A DNA stretch of 64,000 bases from Lepisosteus oculatus (lineage: Eukaryota; Chordata; Actinopteri; Semionotiformes; Lepisosteidae). Positions within the stretch are counted from its first letter, which is position 1. Each line of letters opens with the position of its first letter. The stretch covers positions 310,001 to 374,000 of the forward strand of contig NW_027168298.1 in NCBI RefSeq assembly GCF_040954835.1, written 5' to 3'. Of this stretch, positions 11,501 to 19,623 are shown one piece after another. Below the pieces are notes generated by a model that was not told where the DNA came from, ran no database searches, and saw only the letters and a program-made list of their open reading frames with translations. The translations under genes were made by a program, and so were the position numbers.

Positions 11501-11999
11501 ACTGCCTGTCTGTGTGCTCTAAGATACAATTAAAATCCCCTCCCACTATCACGTCTGTGCTACTTAACAATAGGGGAGAGAGTGCCTTGAGTAGCTCCAC
11601 CCTTCCTCCCACGTCAGTAGGACAATACACATTGATTAGCCGCAGGTTAACGGTCCCCCATTCCACATCCACACACAGCAACCTGCCATCTATGACCCTC
11701 TGAATACTTTTCAATTTGAAAGCCCATCCTTTGAAAAGAATGGCCACGCCAGAGGCTCTGTTGTTATTGTCCCCTGACCAAACAGAAGGCCCTTTATCCC
11801 ACCTATCTTTAAAGCTTTTATACCTCTCTTGATAGGCTAAAGCACACTCCTGCAACATCAACACATCTCCCTCTCTCTGCTGGAGGTAATCAAAGACACA
11901 CTGGCATTTAACTCTGTCATTGATACCTCTGGTGTTAAGAGAAATTATGTTTAGAGCCATTTTACATAAGAAAGTGGAACCAGTCTTTACAAAACACAT
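8541..11999 (-). CDS. LINE ORF2: endonuclease and reverse transcriptase
   Basis: A 1152-residue protein that nicks the target DNA and copies the element's RNA into it. The N-terminal AP-like endonuclease (about 14-240) shows NTRG, QE (Glu51), GDFN (154-157), SRIDY (212-216) and SDH (236-238), all the expected catalytic blocks. The reverse transcriptase (about 460-760) has GVDLEKAFDR with Asp600, SGVRQGCPLSP (655-665) and the catalytic YMDD (703-706). A C-terminal CCHC knuckle lies near 1018-1036. The first Met overlaps the end of ORF1 by 13 bases. A second Met at 11960 (MALNIISLNTRG) is the better match to where the endonuclease fold begins and could be the true start. No internal stop. Confidence 0.95.
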   Translation of the reverse strand: MCFVKTGSTFLCKMALNIISLNTRGINDRVKCQCVFDYLQQREGDVLMLQECALAYQERYKSFKDRWDKGPSVWSGDNNNRASGVAILFKGWAFKLKSIQRVIDGRLLCVDVEWGTVNLRLINVYCPTDVGGRVELLKALSPLLLSSTDVIVGGDFNCILEHTDRQSSSPIKLDSSSLALQNLVQDFKLSDTYRCIYPTTAGYTWSGRNSSSRIDYCFVSERVKVVGVTLQPVFFSDHQALGCRVELQGGTVFGPGLWKLNTKLLENEGVVSRYKEKLSQWLSLQCLYGSVGEWWEEVKMRTKTFFMAEGRKAAARRRGVLARKQRQLQRLYTMLHSGFDVLEDITLLKKDIRSIAEESSRGVLLRGRVQFLEENEKCTRFFFRKVVGSKSVMESVVDEEGRERTEPSAILSCTKAFYSRLYSSTEVKDEEIHFFTSKLENVLSEEDREVLERDLTVEELRQAMESLQKGKTPGADGLPKEFYCTFWDLLQDPLLVLFEERYKTELLPDSLREGTISLLFKKGAKNDIKNWRPLSLLGVDTKILSKALFLHLQNVVASLVGKEQTCGIAGRLMSDNLALLRDVCLYSEDRSLPLCILGVDLEKAFDRLNRQYLTSGLEHMKFGPIMRKWINLLYTGSNSRVMVNGNRSRPFEVCSGVRQGCPLSPLLCVLAMEPLACALRQDQAINGIPVPGSGGGEVKTSLYMDDVTLLLSDNASISRALQCCDRFSLASSAKINKSKSEIFYQNWREPKEGHDLRLQEKRIKVLGVYFGEEMGTVNWQNKLPILNKKLMQWKDRDLTMTGKVLVIKAELLPVLIFLASTFPIPHRVAAVLRRLMFQFLWGGKQERLRREIMYRPLPSGGKSVPDIATKLLCIFLASVLRGFATAPAARTWTYFSRLWVGREVFRVWGVRPKLDVPLSDTCPAIYGTVKSFLRSHPIGHIPLRDVSVQKLEDFVAPQNNRQTHVGILTSAQTRKVWKHTSSKFLCNIHRDLAWSVVHQCLPVRTFLYRRGLTPSPRCVRVGCGEEETVSHLLWSCFFAKAFWAQFEDWLLALSPQFTLTAAFVIYGISPVKLPPDVFDRIWAVVNSGKVALWRVRNMGLFKGIEIPVKAAGSLALFITRENYYLRDLWREGREEPENLWEIESIGQYLKKL

Positions 12000-13411
12000 T
12001 TCTCTTCGGTCTCACCTGTTACCTTCTCTTTCTTTTTCTTCTTACCAATTTCCTGCCAGCCATCCTCTGAATGAGCCTTCATCAGGGTGGCAGCAGTAAA
12101 AGCATTCACGGAGTCCATTTCAAGGAAGGGGGTAGAGGGAGGGGTGGAGGGGTTCCAGCTGTCCCCATCGCCATTTTCTCCTTCCTCCTCGCTCGGGGAG
12201 AAAACAGAGTCATTTTTCCTTTTCCTCAAGTCCAGCTCCTGGGAGCACTGAGGGGAAAGGGGTGCAGCCGATGCACCAGTCTCCTCTTCCCCCTCACCCA
12301 CCAGCTGTTGCAGATCCTCCGTGATGGACTGGATGGAGGAGAGGAGGGCATCTGTAGCACTTGCAGAGTCTGAGAAAAGCAGCTCCGCTGAATCCTGGGT
12401 ATCGTCGCTGGACCCGCTCCACCGGGGGGCCCCACACTGGCCCTCGTTCTGAGGAGCAGGAGTGGGGGAGGGGTCCTCGCTGTTCTCGGGGGTTTTCAAA
12501 CCCTCGTGCTTGTCTGGTGCAGTCTGCGGTTGTGGGAGCGTAGTGGATTTCTCTTCCACCGGCCCCGGAGCCACAGCAGGACTGATCCTGGCTGGAGGCT
12601 GAGACTCTTTGTCCAACAAGGGTTCTTTGTTTGACTTGTTGTTTGCTTTGGCTTTTCGGGCCGGTTTGGCTGAAACAAGCACTGCCTCATCCTTTCTCAT
12701 TTTGAGTTTATTGGCGTAGGCGTGAGGGCAGTTCTTAAAAACGTGTCCTTCCGAGCCACATAAATTGCACTTTGGCAGCATTGAACAGTCAGAGGCTAAA
12801 TGTCCCTGTTTGCCACAGGTCTTGCAGCATTTCACAGTGCAGGAAGATGCCAGGTGTCCCACAGCACCACAGCGCCGACACACCTTTGGTTGTCCCACAT
12901 AAAAAACATAGCCATTGCAGGCGCCCAGCCGGATTGTAGAGGGCAGGTGCCTTAAGCCTCCATTTACATTGTCCGGTAGTAAGCGAACCTCGAATTTCCT
13001 TGCTCCTGTTTTTATACCGTCAACATCTCTAACCTCAGTTCCATGGTGGACGGTGCAGTACTGGTTAAGCCAGGTGTGAATGTCCTCCGTCTTTGCCAGT
13101 TCCGAGAACATAACAACATGCACCGTTTTCCTCTCTCTCTGTGTCAGAGGCTGCAAGTTGATCTTCTCAAGTGCAGGAACTTTCCCTCTTTTTGCCTCAA
13201 ACACATCCACGCATTGTTCAAACAGAGGATAGGTACCAAATACAACCTCAAATGCTTTCTGACCTGGGAGAGCAAAGATGAAATCCAAGTGCCGAGGTTC
13301 AAAGCCAAGTTCCTTCTGTAACACTTTTCTGCTGAACTGCATACGATCCATGAACAGGTCATCCAAAAGCTCAAAACGTACAGCATTCTTGCGGGATCCA
13401 AAGGTTGCCAT
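11987..13411 (-). CDS. LINE ORF1: RNA-binding protein with three CCHC knuckles
   Basis: A 474-residue protein starting MATFGSRKNAV. It is expected to bind the element's RNA and form the particle that carries it to the nucleus. Three CCHC zinc knuckles of the CxxCxxxGHxxxxC type lie at about 178-191, 196-209 and 215-228. The N-terminal 170 residues form a globular-looking domain, and the C-terminal half is rich in Pro, Ser and acidic residues and looks disordered. The frame stays open upstream for 126 more codons, but that stretch is U1, U5 and leader sequence on the opposite side of the insertion, so I chose the first Met inside the element. ORF2 follows with a short overlap. Confidence 0.9.
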   Translation of the reverse strand: MATFGSRKNAVRFELLDDLFMDRMQFSRKVLQKELGFEPRHLDFIFALPGQKAFEVVFGTYPLFEQCVDVFEAKRGKVPALEKINLQPLTQRERKTVHVVMFSELAKTEDIHTWLNQYCTVHHGTEVRDVDGIKTGARKFEVRLLPDNVNGGLRHLPSTIRLGACNGYVFYVGQPKVCRRCGAVGHLASSCTVKCCKTCGKQGHLASDCSMLPKCNLCGSEGHVFKNCPHAYANKLKMRKDEAVLVSAKPARKAKANNKSNKEPLLDKESQPPARISPAVAPGPVEEKSTTLPQPQTAPDKHEGLKTPENSEDPSPTPAPQNEGQCGAPRWSGSSDDTQDSAELLFSDSASATDALLSSIQSITEDLQQLVGEGEEETGASAAPLSPQCSQELDLRKRKNDSVFSPSEEEGENGDGDSWNPSTPPSTPFLEMDSVNAFTAATLMKAHSEDGWQEIGKKKKKEKVTGETEEKCVL

Positions 13412-13478
13412 CTCAAACTGCAAAACAAACACTGCTTCCACAAAACAAGAAAACAATCCAACTACTCCAACTACAGGC

Positions 13479-13507
13479 TGATCAAGGTATCTCCCCTGCC
13501 AGGTAAG
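13479..13507 (-). pseudogene. U1 snRNA copy 4, 5' remnant fused to U5 DNA
   Basis: 29 nt of U1 (CTTACCTGGCAG onward) right of the LINE. The first three U1 bases (ATA) and the whole U1 promoter are gone. Sequence from 13508 is U5 upstream DNA. The shared CTT at the join suggests end-joining at a short match. Confidence 0.9.
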
Positions 13508-13642
13508 CCGAGAGCCGCAGGCGATGAGCCCGGAGCTGAACGGGCCCCACTGGCTCGTTTGTAAGGCCAGGTGCATTGCCAACCACGACCGGCAGGGCAG
13601 AGGCCTTGAAGGCAGCCTGGGCTCCTGCAGCTGTCCAGCCAC

Positions 13643-13759
13643 GCACTCTGGTTTCTCTTCATCTCGTACAAATCTTTTGCCTTTTACTAAAGATTTCCAT
13701 GAAGAGGAGCATGAATGAGTTCCATACAATTTTTGTGCTTTCCTGCCTTCGGGTGGGGC
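13643..13759 (+). ncRNA. RNU5: U5 snRNA gene, plus-strand copy
   Basis: U5 snRNA holds the exons together during both splicing steps. The sequence runs from the ACTCTGG 5' part through TTTCTCTTC, the invariant loop I GCCTTTTAC, the AAAGATTTCC stem and Sm site CAATTTTTGTG to a 3' stem CCTGCC-TTCG-GGTGGG. A 3'-box-like GGTCAAAGAGAGA follows at about 13770-13785. It differs from the minus-strand copies at several stem positions (for example TTTTGCC before loop I, CCATGAAGAG). Only about 135 bp of normal upstream DNA remain before the U1 join, so the octamer region about 220 bp upstream is lost and expression is doubtful. Confidence 0.9.
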
Positions 13760-13989
13760 GCAGCTGGGCTGGTCAAAGAGAGAAAACAAAACCGCTCACA
13801 ATCACTCTTATTACTGCGACTGTGGCCGTCTGCTCTGCGAGTCCTCGGTCTCCGCCTGTCTGATTGGTGCTCTTTTCTTTGGGGGGCGGGAAGTGTCCGG
13901 CCGCAAATATGAAGCGTTACAGCAACAACATGCCATGAGACGATTGATAACGATTTCCATAGGATCCACGCGGTTGCCTGGCAACCGTC

Positions 13990-14134
13990 AGCTTTGCGCA
14001 GTGGCAGTATCGTAGCCTGTGAGGTTTAGCCGATGCGCGATTATTGCTAGTTGAAAACTTTTCCCAATACCCCGCTTCCGCCGGTTTGCAATACAATCGG
14101 CGAAAGCAATTCTTGACAGTCTCGTCAGAGACTG
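13990..14134 (+). ncRNA. RNU4: U4 snRNA gene
   Basis: U4 pairs with U6 and releases it when the spliceosome is activated. The 145-nt gene starts AGCTTTGCGCAGTGGCAGTA (stem II partner of U6) and keeps the 5' stem-loop with the GA pairs of the 15.5K kink-turn (TGAGG...CCGATG), the stem I segment ATTGCTAGTTGAA, CTTTTCCCAATACC, and the terminal stem CAGTCTC...GAGACTG. The Sm site reads AATTCTTGA, with a C inside the usual U run. A good 3' box (GTTTAAAGACAGA) follows at 14143-14155. The gene lies between oppositely oriented U5 units. Confidence 0.95.
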
Positions 14135-14142
14135 AGCAAGGT

Positions 14143-14155
14143 GTTTAAAGACAGA
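14143..14155 (+). promoter_or_regulatory. 3' box of the U4 gene
   Basis: GTTTAAAGACAGA, 9 bp after the U4 3' end. It fits the snRNA 3' box consensus that directs Integrator cleavage. Confidence 0.8.
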
Positions 14156-14573
14156 TTTTGTCATGGTAACATCATGGTAGAAAGAAACAAGCTTGTTACG
14201 TCTCAACAGAAACACTCTTTAGCTCTTTCAGCGTTATGCAGAGAACAGCGTCTGTCGAGATCACTTTTGAGTCAGCGCGAAACGCCGTGTGCTGTCAGTT
14301 TGATTTCATATTGCTCGTAGCGGCGCCCGGCTTTTGTCTGTCAAACGTTAGGTTGCCCTTCTTCATGCTGCATCGTCGGCATGAGTGGAGCTTTTTAAAC
14401 GTCTGTATTTACTGCGCCTCATAAGAAATCGTTTGTCCCCGTTCAAAACAGATTGTGCGATGTCCTGCAGCGTTCGCAAAGCAAACCTTTGACAGTTTGA
14501 AAGAGGAATTTATTCTGCTTCCTGTGCGTGCAGTAGTTACAAAGTTGAACGTCTTTATACGATCTGCCGCAGA
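14156..14573 (+). other. U4 3' flanking DNA
   Basis: About 420 bp with no gene of its own that I can see. It matters because the same flank, in inverted orientation and without U4, recurs at 17882-18420, 19624-19945, 44280-44673 and 62577-63164. It breaks at about 14573, where U5 repeat sequence begins. Confidence 0.7.
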
Positions 14574-14889
14574 TCTTACAAACGAGCCAGTGGGGCCCGT
14601 TCAGCTCGGGGCTCATCGCCTGCGGCTCACGGCTTGCGAGCGTGCCCAATCCGTGCGATAACTTGGAAAACACCCGGCCACACTGTGCCGGAAACGACGC
14701 ACTCTGGGAAGCCGCTATGCAAAGCGAGGTCCCAAGATCCCCTGCGGCCGGACACTTCCCGCCCCCCAAAGAAAAGAGCGCCAATCAGACGGCCGGAGAT
14801 CGAGGACTCGCGGAGCAGACGGCCACAATCACCATTACAAGAGCGATTGCGAACGTGCTTGTTTTCTCTCTTTGACCAGCCCAGCTGCC

Positions 14890-15005
14890 CGCGACCCGAA
14901 AGCAGGAAATCACAAAAATTGCAGGGAACTCATTCGTGCTCTTCTCCACGGAAATCTTTAGTAAAAGGCGAAAGAGTTGTACAAGATGAAGAGAAACCAG
15001 AGTGC
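14890..15005 (-). ncRNA. RNU5: U5 snRNA gene, array copy A
   Basis: Loop I GCCTTTTAC and Sm region AATTTTTGTG are kept, but the stem after loop I and the 3' stem carry several changes (for example AACTCTTTC before loop I, GATTTCCTGC at the 3' stem). The octamer position upstream reads ATCCAGGCAAG, so its distal element is damaged. Possibly weak or silent. Confidence 0.85.
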
Positions 15006-15396
15006 ATGGCTGCACAGCTGCAGGAGCCCAGGCCGCCTTCAAGGCCTCTGCCCTGCCGGTCGTGGTTGGCAATACACCTGGCCTTACAAACGAGCCAGTG
15101 GGGCCCGTTCAGCTCCGGGCTCATCGCCTGCGGCTCACGGTTTGCGAGCGTGCCCAATCCGTGCGATAACTCGGAAAACACCCGGCCACACTGTGCCGGA
15201 AACGACGCACTCTGGGAAGCCGCTATCCAGGCAAGGTCCCAAGATCCCCTGCGGCCGGACACTTGCCGCCCACCAAAGAAAAGAGCGCCAATCAGACGGC
15301 CGGAGACCAAGGACTCGCGGAGCAGACGGCCACAATCACCATTACAAGAGCGATTGCGAACGTGCTTGTTTTCTCTCTTTGACCAACCCAGCTGCG

Positions 15397-15512
15397 CCCC
15401 ACCCGAAGGCAGAGAAGCACAAAAATTGCATGGAACTCATTCATGCGCCTCTCCACGGAAATCTTTAGTAAAAGGCGAAAGATTCGTATGAGATGAAGAG
15501 AAACCAGAGTGC
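15397..15512 (-). ncRNA. RNU5: U5 snRNA gene, array copy B
   Basis: Complete U5 with intact loop I GCCTTTTAC and Sm site CAATTTTTGTG. The upstream octamer reads ATGAAAAG, one base from the form in copies C to E. Followed by the 3'-box-like GGTCAAAGAGAGA. Confidence 0.9.
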
Positions 15513-15904
15513 GTGGCTGCACAGCTGCAGGAGCCCAGGCCGCCTTCAAAGCCTCTGCGCTGCCGGTCATGGTTGGCAATGCACCTGGCCTTACAAACTA
15601 GCCAGTGGGGCCCGTTCAGCTCCGGGCTCATCGCCTGCGGCTCTCAGCTTGCGGCCGTGCCCAATCCGTGCGATAAGTCGGAAAACACCCAGCCACACTG
15701 TGCCGGAAACGACGCACTCTGGGAAGCCGCTATGAAAAGCGAGGTCCCAAGATCCCCTGCGGCCGGACACTTCCCGCCCCCCAGAGAAAAGAGCGCCAAT
15801 CAGACGGCCGGAGACCGAGGACTCGCGGAGCAGACGGCCACAATCACCATTACAAGAGCGATTGCGAACGTGCTTGTTTTCTCTCTTTGACCAGCCCAGC
15901 TGCC

Positions 15905-16020
15905 CGCCACCCGAAAGCAGGGAAGCACAAAAACTGCAGGGAACTCATTCGTGCTCCTCTCCATGGAAATTTTTAGTAAAAGGCGAAAGATTTGTACGAG
16001 ATGAAGAAAAACCAGAGTGC
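15905..16020 (-). ncRNA. RNU5: U5 snRNA gene, array copy C
   Basis: Complete U5 with intact loop I. The Sm region is AGTTTTTGTG (a G replaces an A of the common form). Octamer-like ATGCAAAG at 16240-16247, 220 bp upstream, plus a CCAAT and a GC box. Confidence 0.9.
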
Positions 16021-16412
16021 GTGGCTGCACAGCTGCAGGAGCCCAGGCCGCCTTCAAGGCCTCTGCCCTGCCGGTCGTGGTTGGCAATACACCTGGCCTT
16101 ACAAACGAGCCAGTGGGGCCCGTTCAGCTCCGGGCTCATCGCCTGCGGCTCACGGCTTGCGAGCATGCCCAATCCGTGCGATAACTCGGAAAACACCCGG
16201 CCACACTGTGCCGGAAACGACGCACTCTGGGAAGCCGCTATGCAAAGCGAGGTCCCAAGATCCCCTGCGGCCGGACACTTCCCGCCCCCCAAAGAAAAGA
16301 GCGCCAATCAGACGGCCGGAGACCGAGGACTCGCGGAGCAGACGGCCACAATCGCCATAACAAGACCGATTGCGAGCGTTTTTGTTTTCTCTCTTTGACC
16401 AGCCCAGCTGCG

Positions 16413-16528
16413 CCCCACCCGAAAGCAGAGAAGCACAAATATTGCATGGAACTCATTCATGCTTCTCTCCGCGGGAATCTTTAGTAAAAGGCGAAAGATT
16501 TGTACGAAATGAAGAGAAACCAGAGTGC
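16413..16528 (-). ncRNA. RNU5: U5 snRNA gene, array copy D
   Basis: Complete U5 with intact loop I. Changes lie in the stem (CCCGCGGAGAG) and near the Sm site (CAATATTTGTG), which breaks the U run. Octamer-like ATGCAAAG at 16748-16755. Confidence 0.88.
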
Positions 16529-16920
16529 GTGGCTGCACAGCTGCAGGAGCCCAGTCCGCCTTCAAAGCCTCTGCGCTGCCGGTCGTGGTTTGCAATGCAC
16601 CTGGCCTTACAAACGAGCCAGTGGGGCCCGTTCAGCTCCGGGCTCATCGCCTGCGGCTCACGGCTTGCGAGCGTGCCCAATCCGTGCGATAACTCGGAAA
16701 ACACCCGGCCACACTGTGCCGGAAACGACGCACTCTGGGAAGCCGCTATGCAAAGCGAGGTCCCAAGATCCCCTGCGGCCGGACACTTCCCACCCCCCAA
16801 AGAAAAGAGCGCCAATCAGACGGCCGGAGACCGAGGACTCGCGGAGCAGACTGCCACAATCGCCATAACAAGACCGATTGCGAGCGTTTTTGTTTTCTCT
16901 CTTTGACCAGCCAGGCTGCG

Positions 16921-17036
16921 CCCCACCCGAAGGCAGGGAAGCACAAAAATTGCATGGAACTCATTCATGCTCCTCTCCACGGAAATCTTTAGTAAAAGGC
17001 GAAAGATTTGTACGAGATGAAGAGAAACCAGAGTGC
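16921..17036 (-). ncRNA. RNU5: U5 snRNA gene, array copy E
   Basis: The cleanest copy: loop I GCCTTTTAC, Sm site CAATTTTTGTG, well-paired 3' stem with TTCG loop, 3' box, and octamer-like ATGCAAAG at 17256-17263. Most likely functional. Confidence 0.93.
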
Positions 17037-17428
17037 GTGGCTGCACAGCTGCAGGAGCCCAGGCCGCCTTCAAAGCCTCTGCGCTGCCGGTCATGGTTGG
17101 CAATACACCTGGCCTTACAAACGAGCCAGTGGGGCCCGTTCAGCTCCGGGCTCATCGCCTGCGGCTCTCAGCTTGCGGCCGTTCCCAATCCGTGCGATAA
17201 GTCGGAAAACACCCAGCCACACTGTGCCGGAAACGACGCACTCTGGGAAGCCGCTATGCAAAGCGAGGTCCCAAGATCCCCTGCGGCCGGACACTTCCCG
17301 CCCCCCAAAGAAAAGAGCGCCAATCAGACAGCCGGAGACCGAGGACTCGCGGAGCAGACGGCCACAATTGCCATAACAAGAGTGATTGCGAACGTTTTTG
17401 TTTTCTCTCTTTGACCAGCCAGGCTGCG

Positions 17429-17544
17429 CCCCACCCGAAGGCAGGGAAGCACAAAAATTGCATGGAACTTATTCATGCTCCTCTCCACGGAAATCTTTAA
17501 TAAAAGGTGAAAGATTTGTACGAGATGAAGAGAAACCAGAGTGC
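17429..17544 (-). ncRNA. RNU5: U5 snRNA gene, array copy F (loop I altered)
   Basis: Complete in length with an intact Sm site, but loop I reads ACCTTTTAT instead of the invariant GCCTTTTAC. It is the last copy before the array breaks, and its upstream DNA is cut at 17750, about 206 bp from its start, so the octamer is missing. Probably a decaying edge copy. Confidence 0.85.
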
Positions 17545-17748
17545 GTGGCTGCACAGCTGCAGGAGCCCAGACCGCCTTCAAAGCCTCTGCGCTGCCGGTC
17601 GTGGTTGGCAATGCACCTGGCCTTACAAACTAGCCAGTGGGGCCCGTTCAGCCCCGGGCTCATCGCCTGCGGCTCTCGGCTTGTGGGCGTGCCCAATCCG
17701 TGCGATAACTCGGAAAACACCCGGCCACACTGTGTCGGAAACAACGCA

Positions 17749-17881
17749 CTGTAAGGCACCTTGAAGCGTGCACCCCCAACATTCTTCTTTGCACATCTGT
17801 GAAAGGTAAACTCTTGAGCAAACTCTGAACCAGCTCTAAGGAAACTAATCCGATTAGACGTTACTTTGACTCATCCTTTAA
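17749..17881 (-). repeat. Copy of the tRNA-Ser 5' leader block
   Basis: Inverted copy of sequence that lies some 500-700 bp upstream of tRNA-Ser genes elsewhere (28260-28375, 56710-56835, 44150-44280). Recognisable by GTGCACCCCCAACATTCTTC and TAATCCGATTAGACGTTAC. No RNA gene in it. Confidence 0.75.
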
Positions 17882-18420
17882 GGGACCCTTGATAATTGGA
17901 GAAATCAATGATTTCGAATGAATTCTGTATGCGTCAAAAGACAGCTATACACAGAAAACATGCAGGACACTGCTCATGATGTTTCCCGAGCCGAAACACA
18001 GTGCGTTTTTCCAAGCCATCTGACAAAGCCCGCCCACTGAAAACTGCAGCAGATCGTGTAAAGACGTTCAACTTTGTAACTACTGCACGCACAGGAAGCA
18101 GAATAAATTCCTCTTTTCAAACTGTCAAAGGTTTGCTTTGCGAACGCTGCAGGACATCGCAAAATCTCTTTTGAACGGGGACAAACGATTTCTTATGGGG
18201 CGCAGTAAGTACAGACGTTTAAAAAGCTCCACTCATGCCGACGATGCAGCATGAAGAAGCGCAACCTAACGTTTGACAGACAAAAGCCGGGCGCCGCTAC
18301 GAGCAATATGAAATCAAACTGACAGCACACGGCGTTTCGCGCTGACTCAAAAGTGATCTCGACAGACGCTGTTCTCTGCATAACACTGAAAGAGCTAAAG
18401 AGCGTTTCTGTTGAGACGTA
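17882..18420 (-). repeat. U4 3'-flank copy 1 (no U4 gene)
   Basis: Matches the U4 downstream DNA at 14190-14570 in inverted orientation and extends it further. It stops at GACGTA where the DNA element begins. The U4 gene itself is absent. Confidence 0.85.
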
Positions 18421-18573
18421 ACCCAGTGGGCAAAAGACGTATAATATACGTCTATTAAACGCATACCTCAGACGTCTAAATGTGGTCTGCAATTCGTCTA
18501 GAATGAAATTCTAATATACGTCTATTGTTATACGTCAATTATACGTCTATGATTAGATGTTCATTATACGTAA

Positions 18574-18838
18574 ATGGTTGGAGTTCTATTATACGGATAA
18601 ATTTAGAGGACTATTATACATATATGGTAGGAGTTCCGGATAACTTTAGAGGACTATTCTACGTATATGGTTGGAGGTCTATTATACGGATAACTTTAGA
18701 GGTCTATTATACGTATATGGGTAGAGGTCTATTATACGGATAACTTTAGAGGTCTATTATATGTATATGGTTAGAGGTCTATTATACGGATAACTTTAGA
18801 GGTCTATTATACGTATATGGGTAGAGGTCTATTATACA
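18574..18838. repeat. 50-bp satellite of two alternating 25-mers
   Basis: Two related 25-bp types alternate. Both start GAGGTCTATTATACG; one continues GATAACTTTA and the other TATATGGGTA. Exact starts at 18674, 18724 and 18774 give the 50-bp period. The left part is more diverged. Confidence 0.85.
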
Positions 18839-19623
18839 TCAAAGTTAGGTTTTACAGGTGTAGAAACTAGTAAATCAACCCAATGATTTGGTTTAGAAAT
18901 TTATTGTGAAAATACACATTCACACCTGAAAAATATGTATTTCAAATTATACATTGTATACAATCAATCAACAATCAACATATGGGCAATAATCATAAAA
19001 AACACAACTAGTCTTAAACTTCAGCTACAAATTCTGGTAATATGGCAATATACAGTATAGTAACGGCAAACACAAACTAATTACATTAACACACGAACTC
19101 AAAACCACATTTTGATTCAAATATACATTTTAAAATGTACAACTTCTATATTTCCAAGAAAAAAAATATTACAATGGAAGTTAAGATGATTTTTGTCCAC
19201 TATTTGCAAACCCTGTGTAATTGTCCTAACAGTTAGAACCAAAAACCTAGTATTTTCAGTGTCCAGATCTCCTGGCCCCCTGCCTTGCATATGCATTCTT
19301 CAAGTAACACATTGCGTGCTCCTTTATTTCTTTTTCTGCTGATTTAGGGCGGGACTTCAGCACCGCAGCTAGGAGAAAATTATATAATATTACTTCCCAA
19401 ATTAATGATGATTAATATCTTCTTTAGTATAATCTAAAAAATGAACGGTTTACTAACCTCAAAGCTGAAATAAATGTATAAAATTTGGCTTGCATCATAG
19501 AAGTTGAGCAATAAAGTCTGTCCTAATTAAAGAGTACCCAAAGTTTGAAAGTACAACATAGAATAAGAATAGAGAAACGGCAAAACGATTTAGTGTCATC
19601 TTCCCCATTCACACCATTCCCCA

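Larger units (their letters stand above)
8337..13478 (-). mobile_element. Full-length Tx1/L1-type LINE inserted in U1
   Basis: A 5142-bp non-LTR retrotransposon in the same orientation as the U1 gene. The parts in transcript order are a 67-bp 5' leader (13412-13478), ORF1 with three CCHC knuckles, ORF2 with AP-type endonuclease and reverse transcriptase, and a 204-bp 3' end with an AATAAA signal at 8356-8361. It ends in AAAAATCGAAATC rather than a long A tail. Both ORFs are open, so the copy looks young and possibly active. No target-site duplication is present; 7 bp of U1 are missing. The ORF1/ORF2 layout fits the Tx1 group, in which RNA-gene-targeting lineages are known. The target preference itself is inferred from one insertion. 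Confidence 0.93.
14574..17750 (-). repeat. U5 snRNA tandem array, 507/508-bp period
   Basis: A partial unit followed by six units, each with one U5 gene on the minus strand and its promoter. The promoter DNA has a CCAATCAGA box, a GC box (CCCGCCCCCC) and an octamer-like ATGCAAAG about 220 bp from the U5 start in the better copies. Units differ by roughly a few percent, more than the 5S/U1 units. Long open frames on both strands repeat with the same period, but they simply follow the U5 sequence. The array stops in the middle of a unit at 17750, joined to tRNA-leader sequence. Confidence 0.95.

Noticed and set aside
13412-13789. N-terminal extension of 126 codons to the LINE ORF1
   Set aside because: It runs out of the element into U1 and U5 DNA; an in-element Met with a good N-terminus exists.
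14634-17754. Open frames of 120-178 codons repeated with the U5 period
   Set aside because: They are antisense or sense readings of U5 genes and promoters. Sequence conservation follows the RNA gene, not codon positions.
18574-18838. CRISPR-like array
   Set aside because: The repeats are contiguous without unique spacers, and the genome is eukaryotic.
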